Origin: Mucilaginibacter conchicola
GTDB taxonomy: Bacteria; Bacteroidota; Bacteroidia; Sphingobacteriales; Sphingobacteriaceae
Reading direction: 5' to 3'
NCBI RefSeq assembly: GCF_003432115.1
Contig: NZ_QWDC01000002.1
Coordinates: 930,001 to 994,000 of the forward strand
Length of the DNA stretch: 64,000 bases
Under the pieces are notes generated by a model. It was not told the DNA's origin. It searched no databases and saw only the letters and a program-made list of their open reading frames with translations. The position numbers were made by a program, and so were the translations under genes. Below, piece after piece: positions 1 to 5,807 of this stretch (positions are counted from its first letter, which is position 1; every line of letters begins with the position of its first letter).

Positions 1-403
1 AGTGGTCGCGGTACTTAACGTCGCGGCTATCGCGGATGATGGTTTGGCCGGTGCGGCCACGGTAGCTGGCGTATTTGGTACGGTACACATTATCACGTAA
101 CCATGGCTGGCGCTCGTTAACTACTACTTTGTAGCCATTGTAAAGGTTGTAGTTGGCGTAACGGCTTGGTAATGATGTGCGGCGTACCCAGGTGTTGTTT
201 TCATAGTAAACATACTGGTGTGCAGGTACATCGTAATAAGCGCCAACATCCGGCAGGTAGTAATAATCTACATGGTCGTAACCGGTAGGGCCCCAGTCGG
301 GCTGGCTGCCAATGTTAATGCTTAAACTAATTTGTGCTTTCGCTTCTTGTTTGTATGCTATGCAGCCTAAAAATATCGCTGCGGTTAAAATCATCTTTTT
401 CAT
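1..403 (-). CDS. Secreted Tyr-rich hypothetical protein, C-terminus cut by window edge
   Basis: The reading frame is open from an ATG at 403 down to base 1, so about 134 codons are visible and the stop lies outside the window. The N-terminus has a Lys-Lys start, a hydrophobic stretch and an AKA-Q cleavage site near residue 24, a typical signal peptide. The mature part is rich in Tyr, Asn and Arg (for example a DYYYLPD segment near residue 45 and WVRR near residue 70) and has no cysteine. I do not recognise a family. It follows a convergent-free gap after the gene ending at 514 on the same strand and was probably expressed separately. Confidence 0.7.
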   Translation of the reverse strand, partial: MKKMILTAAIFLGCIAYKQEAKAQISLSINIGSQPDWGPTGYDHVDYYYLPDVGAYYDVPAHQYVYYENNTWVRRTSLPSRYANYNLYNGYKVVVNERQPWLRDNVYRTKYASYRGRTGQTIIRDSRDVKYRDH

Positions 404-513
404 ATCTGTAAAGTTTTGTAGATATGACAGTGTTGGCGATAAACAGTTTAGTGTGTAGCGTTGATGTTACAACTGTTATTTTAACATGGGCGGGGCAGAA
501 ACGCCGGATGATT

Positions 514-990
514 TTACTGATTTTTCTTCCTAAGCCAAAAAAAAGCATAGCCACCGCAAGACATTATTACGGTATCCTTTTTCATAAAAATACCAGAGCA
601 CTCATTAAAGCAAGCATATTCACCTTTTGCATCAACAGGCTCGTAAGCCCCCATTTTTGCCAGCTCCGGTTTAGTGTATGCGTATTGAAAACTATAAGAA
701 TAAGCCTCTTCGGCCAGATCAAACTTGTGCATTTGCCATTTATAAAAGTGGCATTGTTTCACAAACTTCGCCTTACTAAAGCTATAGGTGTTGGGCCTGA
801 TACTTAATGTAGATTTTCGGATCTGCTCTGCCTGCTTTGCTGAGAATTTCTGCAATCCACGATAATAGTGTTTTACACAAACCCAATCGCCATACAGCAA
901 ACCGGCAGGGTCTGATTTACTTTGCCCGAACGAAAGATTTGAGAGGAGGCTTAAGAAGAAAATAATTGCTAAGTGGATAGTCGGCTTCAT
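514..990 (-). CDS. Secreted hypothetical protein, 158 aa
   Basis: The first 22 residues form a signal peptide ending near SFG-Q, so the product is exported to the periplasm or outer membrane. The mature protein carries a GDWVCVKHYY segment and four cysteines. The pattern of a short lipocalin-like or META-like domain that begins with a GxW motif is possible but is only a guess. The ATG overlaps the TAA of the upstream protease gene by one base (TAATG), so the two genes are probably translated from one mRNA. No function can be assigned. Confidence 0.7.
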   Translation of the reverse strand: MKPTIHLAIIFFLSLLSNLSFGQSKSDPAGLLYGDWVCVKHYYRGLQKFSAKQAEQIRKSTLSIRPNTYSFSKAKFVKQCHFYKWQMHKFDLAEEAYSYSFQYAYTKPELAKMGAYEPVDAKGEYACFNECSGIFMKKDTVIMSCGGYAFFWLRKKNQ

Positions 991-2726
991 TAATCATTAT
1001 CGTCTTTATCATCCTTTTTACCAGCCATGGCCAGTACAGGTTTGCCAATCACTTTGAAGCTGCCTTCGCCTTTTAGGATAGATGCCAATTGCGTTTTATT
1101 CTGCATGGTTTTCACCGCCTCGGCCAGCTCCCTGTCATACTTAAAGTTAGCTTCATAGCGGCCCTTCTCGTATGCGTAGCGCGATGAGATCTCGTTCTCC
1201 AGCACTTGTTTTATCTCGTCCTTATGCATCTGCAGATCGCTTTGCTTGTTGGCAGCCATCTTGGCTTTTAATGCATCAAACTCGGCCTGGATCTGGCTAA
1301 ACTGCTTTTCTTTTGTAGCCTCTGCTTTAAGGCTGTTCAGCATTTTTTCTGATACAGGGGTATATGTATAATTTTTGCCTTCCAGGTATTTAGTAAAGTC
1401 GGCATAATCGGCATCGGTAAACTTAAATACTTTGGGGTCTATTGCCTGCGGATGGCTGTTACGGTATTTTGTAGCGTAATCAAACACAAACAACTTACTT
1501 ATTAAGGTTGATGTGATGTTGGCAAAGCGCTCCTGTTTCACGGCAATATCAGGGTAGATACCGCTGCCATCGTAAACAGAGCGGCCATTACGGGTTTTAA
1601 ACTCGTGTATTGATGAATCGGCCACTTTAATAACGCTACCATCATCTTTACGGTGGGCGTAATCCAACTCCTGCACGCAACGGCCACTTGGAATGTAGTA
1701 CTTAGCAACAGTTATTTTAACCAGGCTGTTATAAGGCAGGTTAAAGGTTTGCTGTACTAAGCCCTTTCCGTAACTACGCTGACCGATCACTATAGCCCTG
1801 TCCAGATCCTGCAAAGCTCCGGCGGTAATTTCTGAAGCAGATGCCGAGCGGCCATTAACCAAGACAACCAGCGGCAAAGTAGGCTCCATTGGCGTAGCAA
1901 CGGTATTATAGCTAAAGTTTTTTTCTTTTACTTTACCTTTTTGCGATACCACCAGCACATCTTTTTGCACGAAAAGATTCACAATTTTTACAGCTTCCTG
2001 TAATATACCGCCACCATTTGAGCGTAGGTCGAGAATAATACCGTTGGGATTATTTTTCTTGAGGGCAGCAAGCGCGGTGGTCACTTCCTCGGCCGAGTTC
2101 TCTAAAAACTTGTTGAGTTTTATGTAACCCATATTACCGGCTACCATGCCGTAGTAAACTACGTTTGGTTGTTTGATTTCGTCACGTATCAGGCTTTTAG
2201 CAACCGGGGCTTCATTATCGCGTTTCAGCAAGAGTTTTACTGCAGCACCTTTTGAACCTTTAAGCAGGGCGCTTACCTGATCATTAGTTTTGCCGGAAAG
2301 ATCGATATCATTGATCTTCATCAACTGATCGCCCTGGCGTATGTCTGCTTTCTGCGCGGCAAAGCCTTCAAAAATATCCGAGATGAATACTTTGTTATCA
2401 CGAAGGAAAATACTGGCGCCTATACCGCCGTATTGCGTGCTTACGTAATGGAGTTTATAATCCTCAACCTCACTCTCGGGCACAAACTCGGTATAAGGAT
2501 CAAGGCCATCTAACATGGCATCAACTCCCGTTTTCACCAACTTGGCCGAGTTGATATCATCAACATAGTTCAAATTCACCTCTTTATATACCGAGGCAAA
2601 TACATCAAGGTTTTTTGATATCTGGAAGAGATCGTCCTGAAAACTCCATAACCCAAAGGCAAGGCCCAGGGCACCCACAACAAGCGCAGGTTTTTTAAAT
2701 CGATTTAATGCGCGTTCTTCCTTCAT
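990..2726 (-). CDS. C-terminal processing peptidase, S41 family
   Basis: This is a periplasmic or membrane-anchored serine protease of the Prc/CtpA family, which trims C-termini of envelope proteins. An N-terminal hydrophobic segment (residues about 13-28) anchors or exports it. A PDZ domain follows (about 90-175, with the GIGASIF and GDQLMKIN segments), then the S41 catalytic domain. The Ser-Lys dyad is visible: the middle Ser of SASAS (Ser296) and Lys321 in the YGKGLVQQ motif, with the 25-residue spacing found in Prc. The last 180 residues are a charged helical region usual in Bacteroidetes members. The stop overlaps the next ATG, so it heads a two-gene unit with the 158-aa secreted protein. 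Confidence 0.93.
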   Translation of the reverse strand: MKEERALNRFKKPALVVGALGLAFGLWSFQDDLFQISKNLDVFASVYKEVNLNYVDDINSAKLVKTGVDAMLDGLDPYTEFVPESEVEDYKLHYVSTQYGGIGASIFLRDNKVFISDIFEGFAAQKADIRQGDQLMKINDIDLSGKTNDQVSALLKGSKGAAVKLLLKRDNEAPVAKSLIRDEIKQPNVVYYGMVAGNMGYIKLNKFLENSAEEVTTALAALKKNNPNGIILDLRSNGGGILQEAVKIVNLFVQKDVLVVSQKGKVKEKNFSYNTVATPMEPTLPLVVLVNGRSASASEITAGALQDLDRAIVIGQRSYGKGLVQQTFNLPYNSLVKITVAKYYIPSGRCVQELDYAHRKDDGSVIKVADSSIHEFKTRNGRSVYDGSGIYPDIAVKQERFANITSTLISKLFVFDYATKYRNSHPQAIDPKVFKFTDADYADFTKYLEGKNYTYTPVSEKMLNSLKAEATKEKQFSQIQAEFDALKAKMAANKQSDLQMHKDEIKQVLENEISSRYAYEKGRYEANFKYDRELAEAVKTMQNKTQLASILKGEGSFKVIGKPVLAMAGKKDDKDDND

Positions 2727-2786
2727 CGGTAAGCACTTGAACTATAAATATATAAAAGCCTGCCGACTTTTTACTATAAACTGTTT

Positions 2787-3002
2787 TTACAGCCTGTTAG
2801 TATCAATATTTACAAGCGCTTTTTTCAGTGTAAAAACCACGTATTCCCTGTTGCGGTTCACCAATTCGGCAATACGGGTAATCAGTTGGTCTTCCTGCCC
2901 TGCGGTGTATTGTAATTCTTCGTCGGTAAGGTGGTTGTATTTACGCTGAAGTTTTATTTTAACACGTTTCCAGTCCTTATCGCTAATTGTAATCTCTGCC
3001 AT
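2787..3002 (-). CDS. CsbD/YjbJ-like small stress protein, 71 aa
   Basis: A small soluble charged protein. It shows the CsbD-like pattern: a Trp near residue 12 followed by a basic helix (VKIKLQRKY), the LTDEELQY turn, the GQEDQLI segment and a final helix with REYV. CsbD-family proteins are general-stress proteins of unknown biochemical role. The ATG at 3002 is preceded by an AT-rich stretch with no Shine-Dalgarno sequence, as is usual in this phylum. It lies 60 bases upstream of the protease gene on the same strand and may be co-transcribed. Confidence 0.6.
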   Translation of the reverse strand: MAEITISDKDWKRVKIKLQRKYNHLTDEELQYTAGQEDQLITRIAELVNRNREYVVFTLKKALVNIDTNRL

Positions 3003-3192
3003 AAAAAGAATTTATTGAAGCAAAAATATAAAAAACACAGCGTTAAACGTTTAAGATGATGCAGCGTGTTAAACTTTTAACACAAAAGCGCATCGAAACA
3101 GTTTATTAACAGCCAATTATACCCCTGTTTGTCTTTAAAATAAACCAATTGATAGTAAGGGGCGTATGCGGTAAAACTAAAAACAGACAACT

Positions 3193-3780
3193 ATGAAAAA
3201 GTACCTTTTAAGTTTTGCTATAATTTTAGCAGCAGCGTTTAGCGCCAAAGCCCAGTTCTCGCTGGGAGCAAAGGCGGGCGTTAACTTCTCAAAAATTAAT
3301 GCCGATAATGTAAGTGAATCATCAGTAACGGGTTACCAGGTGGGTGCATTTGCACGCTTTGGCCATAACCTTTACTTACAGCCCGAGCTTTACCTGGGCA
3401 GCAGCGGCGGTAAATTTGATTTTAACAACAACGGGACTACAACCACCACCAACGGCAAAGTAACTTTTACCTCGCTTAACCTGCCGTTGTTAATTGGTAA
3501 AGGTTTTGGTGGTGATAACCTCAATTTCAGGATAATGGCCGGCCCTGTTTACAGCTATGTGCTTGATAAAAATCAAAGCTTTAGCGACAATGTGAGTGGC
3601 GCGTATAATGATTTTGGCGATTACAAGAAAAGTACCTTAGGCTTCCAGGCCGGTGCCGGTGTTGATATTGGTCACATCACGGCCGATTTCAGGTACGAGG
3701 GCGGCCTCACCAAAATAAACCAGAACTTTGGCCAGCGCCAAAACCTTTGGGCACTTAGCGTAGGCTTTAAGTTCTTCTAA
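3193..3780 (+). CDS. Outer-membrane beta-barrel protein (porin family), 195 aa
   Basis: A signal peptide (residues 1-21, ending AKA-Q) is followed by alternating amphipathic strands and a C-terminal aromatic residue (GFKFF), the usual signature of an outer-membrane barrel. The opening FSLGAKAGVNFSKI is typical of the PF13568-type outer-membrane beta-barrel family of Bacteroidetes. Predicted length fits an eight-stranded barrel. The ligand is unknown. It is a single gene that ends at a strong hairpin terminator at 3810-3841. Confidence 0.88.
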   Translation: MKKYLLSFAIILAAAFSAKAQFSLGAKAGVNFSKINADNVSESSVTGYQVGAFARFGHNLYLQPELYLGSSGGKFDFNNNGTTTTTNGKVTFTSLNLPLLIGKGFGGDNLNFRIMAGPVYSYVLDKNQSFSDNVSGAYNDFGDYKKSTLGFQAGAGVDIGHITADFRYEGGLTKINQNFGQRQNLWALSVGFKFF

Positions 3781-3809
3781 AAACGGATCTGTGTTTTATT
3801 GTATAATGA

Positions 3810-3841
3810 GCAAAGCCGCGGCATGTATGCCGCGGCTTTGC
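3810..3841 (+). terminator. Hairpin terminator after the barrel gene
   Basis: A perfect 15-bp GC-rich inverted repeat with a 2-base centre lies 30 bases after the stop at 3780. The run of T after it is short, but stem strength and position support a transcription terminator. Confidence 0.75.
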
Positions 3842-4023
3842 TGTCTTTGGATAATATCGAACACCGAATTCCGATTTAAGAATGATGAAATACACCTTCA
3901 ATATTCATTATTCAACATTTGATGTTCGTTATTATAAATTTTAGAAATTCTATTATAAAAGTAAAGCTCCTGATGGGCAGGAGCCTTTACTAACCAATTA
4001 TAAACCTAAATTATGAGAAGAGC

Positions 4024-4139
4024 TGTAGGAGAAGGGGTCGAACCTTCAAGGAGTGGTTATTCTTATTGCTAAGAGTTTCCCATTATTCTCCGCCACCGGG
4101 ACAAGGAGGTGTGTCTGCCAAAAATTTCACCATCCTACA
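4024..4139 (-). tRNA. Class II tRNA-like RNA, copy 1 (identity undetermined)
   Basis: Read on the minus strand this folds as a tRNA. It has a 7-bp acceptor stem (TGTAGGA with TCCTACA), a Leu-like D arm (GTG...CAC with a 14-nt loop containing GG), and a perfect 5-bp T stem GAAGG/CCTTC with a TTCGACC loop. The anticodon arm is CCTCC-TTGTCCC-GGTGG, which has a central T-T mismatch and would place GUC in the anticodon. The variable region is very long: a GGAG/CTCC stem encloses a second hairpin (CTTA...TAAG). Total length is 116 nt, far above the usual 75-90. No CCA is encoded. The class II body with an Asp-type triplet makes ordinary decoding doubtful. The gene may encode a diverged tRNA or a structured ncRNA. 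Confidence 0.6.
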
Positions 4140-4220
4140 GGATATAAGTCTGAAACCTTTAGTCATTAGCCTGAAGTCGACTTGCGACTCCGGACTTAGT
4201 ACTTAAGACTTAGAACTTGC
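4140..4220. repeat. Degenerate short-repeat spacer between the tRNA-like genes
   Basis: The 80-base spacer is built from imperfect copies of AGTCTGAAG, GACTTAG and CGGACTT words in both orientations. The same word family makes up 35113-35210 inside mqnB. It resembles mobile-looking intergenic repeat DNA, and nothing in it suggests a gene. Confidence 0.5.
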
Positions 4221-4331
4221 TGTTGGGGAAGGGTTCGAACCTTCAAGGAGTAGTTAGCCCGCTTCGGGTTTCCTATGCTCTCCGCCACCGGGACAAGGAG
4301 GTGTGTCTGCCAAAAATTTCACCACCCAACA
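4221..4331 (-). tRNA. Class II tRNA-like RNA, copy 2 (identity undetermined)
   Basis: This has the same architecture as copy 1, 81 bases away. The acceptor stem TGTTGGG/CCCAACA differs from copy 1 at two base pairs, and both partners change together. The inner hairpin of the variable arm is CCCG-AAG-CGGG here and CTTA-GCAA-TAAG-like in copy 1, again with pairing kept. By contrast the stretch from the D arm through the anticodon arm to the GGAG of the variable stem is identical in the two copies. Compensatory change in stems plus an invariant anticodon arm argues that both are functional RNAs. The length is 111 nt. The gene ends 150 bases before the divergent Lrp gene. Confidence 0.6.
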
Positions 4332-4484
4332 ATGTTGTTTTTGTTTAAAGAACGCTTAGCAATTAGCAATCGCTTAATACAAAAGTAAAGGAGCTATCGT
4401 TTTCTTGCAAATATTTCAACAAAATATTTTTATTTTTAGTTTTATTTTAATTAAACTTGTGTATAAATAAAGATATTTGAAATT

Positions 4485-4961
4485 ATGCCTCACAGGAAAC
4501 CTCAAAATTTAGAAATTGATAATCTGGATATTCAGATTTTATCCATTTTAATGAAAAATGCAACTACTCCGTACACCGAGATTGCAAAAGAACTAATCGT
4601 TTCCGGCGGTACCATACACGTGCGCATGAAGAAACTGGAGGAGATGGGCGTTATAAAAGGTGCCAGCCTGGAAGTTAATCCGCAGAAATTAGGGTATGAT
4701 GTTACTGCCTTCCTGGGTATCTTCCTTGAGAAAGGGTCGCAGTATAACGATGCCGTGGCACAATTGAGAAAAATACCTGAGATTGTTGAGCTGCATTACA
4801 CCACCGGCAGCTGGAGCATTTTCGCTAAAATTGTTTGTCATGATACCAACCACCTGCGCGAGGTTTTGAACGAGCAGATCCAAAGCGTATCGGGCATACA
4901 GCGTACCGAAACTTTCATCTCTTTAGAAGAAAGTATTAAACGCCAGATCAGTTTAGATTAA
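4485..4961 (+). CDS. Lrp/AsnC family transcriptional regulator
   Basis: A cytoplasmic DNA-binding protein of 158 aa, the standard Lrp length. The N-terminal winged helix-turn-helix (residues about 12-60, LDIQILSILMKNATTPYTEI onward) is followed by the RAM effector-binding domain (about 75-150, with the GSWSIFAKIVC and IQRTETFISLEE segments). Lrp proteins form octamers and usually respond to amino acids. The neighbours do not show its target. A hairpin terminator lies 24 bases after the stop. The upstream 150 bases to the tRNA-like genes are AT-rich and hold its promoter. Confidence 0.92.
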   Translation: MPHRKPQNLEIDNLDIQILSILMKNATTPYTEIAKELIVSGGTIHVRMKKLEEMGVIKGASLEVNPQKLGYDVTAFLGIFLEKGSQYNDAVAQLRKIPEIVELHYTTGSWSIFAKIVCHDTNHLREVLNEQIQSVSGIQRTETFISLEESIKRQISLD

Positions 4962-4984
4962 GTACTTAGGTTTCCTTTATATAC

Positions 4985-5015
4985 AAAAGCCACAATGTTA
5001 TGCATTGTGGCTTTT
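4985..5015. terminator. Bidirectional hairpin terminator
   Basis: A 13-bp inverted repeat (AAAAGCCACAATG and its complement) with a 5-base loop sits between the convergent Lrp and DtxR-type genes. A/T runs on both sides let it act on both strands. Confidence 0.8.
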
Positions 5016-5027
5016 GCTGTTTTATCA

Positions 5028-5684
5028 TTACATATCAATCAGCAAGCTCTCGCCAAATTTTTGCGATACGGTTTTATGCTCTGCCCCGTCAATACTTATT
5101 ACCAGCGAGTTATCAAACGAGATCTTCTCTATCAATTGAATTTTTGTGCCGATGTTGATACCCAGTTTTTGCAAATACTGTAAAAACTGACTGGTAGTAT
5201 CCTTAACGGCAACTACGCGGCATTGCCCGCCCGTCTTTACATCGGCCAGGGTGGTAGAGTAGCGCTTGGCCATTTTACCGTTAGCTTTTGGGATAGGGTC
5301 GCCATGCGGGTCGTATTCGGGGAAGCCGAGGAATTTATCGAGCCTATCTGCAAGGGTGGCATCTTTAATATGCTCCAGTTCTTCGGCTATGTCATGTATC
5401 TCATCCCAGTGGTAATCCAGCTTCTCCAACAAGAAAACTTCCCACAAGCGATGGCGACGAACGATCATGGTGGCGTCTTTCTGGCCCTGTGCGGTCAGTT
5501 CAACACCTTTCTTCTTGTCATAGTTGATGAGCTGCTTATCCGTAAGCTTACGGATCATATCTACTACCGATGCCGGGTTGTTCCCCAACGATTCGGCTAT
5601 CGCAGTAGGCGTTATCTTTTGCCCTTTATCCTGCCAAAGGCGGTAAATGCATTTTAAGTAGTTCTCTTCTGATAGGGTGATCAT
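5028..5684 (-). CDS. DtxR/MntR family metal-dependent transcriptional regulator
   Basis: A soluble metal-sensing repressor of about 218 aa. From the start chosen here the N-terminal helix-turn-helix covers residues 1-65 (TLSEENYLKCIYRL, then the PTAIAESL recognition region). The dimerisation and metal-binding domain follows, with the RHRLWEVFL and EIHDIAEELEHI motifs that carry His/Glu ligands of the DtxR family. A C-terminal FeoA/SH3-like domain (about 145-218) starts at GGQCRVVAVKD. A longer frame begins at 5705, but the family begins just before the TLSEENYL helix and an upstream TATGTTTG promoter element overlaps the longer start. It faces the TonB receptor gene across a DtxR-like operator, so autoregulation and control of metal uptake are likely. 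Iron versus manganese cannot be decided. Confidence 0.9.
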   Translation of the reverse strand: MITLSEENYLKCIYRLWQDKGQKITPTAIAESLGNNPASVVDMIRKLTDKQLINYDKKKGVELTAQGQKDATMIVRRHRLWEVFLLEKLDYHWDEIHDIAEELEHIKDATLADRLDKFLGFPEYDPHGDPIPKANGKMAKRYSTTLADVKTGGQCRVVAVKDTTSQFLQYLQKLGINIGTKIQLIEKISFDNSLVISIDGAEHKTVSQKFGESLLIDM

Positions 5685-5702
5685 TTTATTTTCCGGCTTA
5701 TA

Positions 5703-5710
5703 CAAACATA
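5703..5710 (-). promoter_or_regulatory. Promoter -7 element of the DtxR-type gene
   Basis: On the minus strand TATGTTTG matches the Bacteroidetes TAnnTTTG -7 consensus, 19 bases upstream of the ATG at 5684. The -33 part is weak and falls near the operator. Confidence 0.55.
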
Positions 5711-5728
5711 AACAATTAGCATCAGTTA

Positions 5729-5760
5729 TAAATAAAATTAGGTGAGACTAATTTTATTTA
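5729..5760. promoter_or_regulatory. DtxR-like operator palindrome
   Basis: A 13-bp perfect inverted repeat around a 6-base centre. Its core TTAGGTGAGACTAA matches 12 of 14 positions of the start of the classical DtxR/IdeR box (TTAGGTTAGCCTAA). It sits midway between the two divergent -7 elements (5703-5710 and 5784-5791), so a bound regulator would cover the -33 region of both promoters. The adjacent gene encodes a DtxR-family protein, which is the likely ligand. Confidence 0.75.
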
Positions 5761-5783
5761 TTCAATTAATAAAATTTAATTTA

Positions 5784-5791
5784 TACGTTTG
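5784..5791 (+). promoter_or_regulatory. Promoter -7 element of the TonB receptor gene
   Basis: TACGTTTG matches TAnnTTTG and lies 17 bases before the ATG at 5808. The -33 region overlaps the right arm of the operator. Confidence 0.55.
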
Positions 5792-5807
5792 TGCAAAATA
5801 CATAACA

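Noticed and set aside
4024-4331. tmRNA, riboswitch or group I intron interpretation of the tRNA-like genes
   Set aside because: They are too short for tmRNA, have no tag frame, and show full T-arm and acceptor stems of tRNA; no intron core is visible.
5223-5657. Open frame on the plus strand opposite the DtxR-type gene
   Set aside because: No family features; the minus strand gene has clear domains and a promoter.
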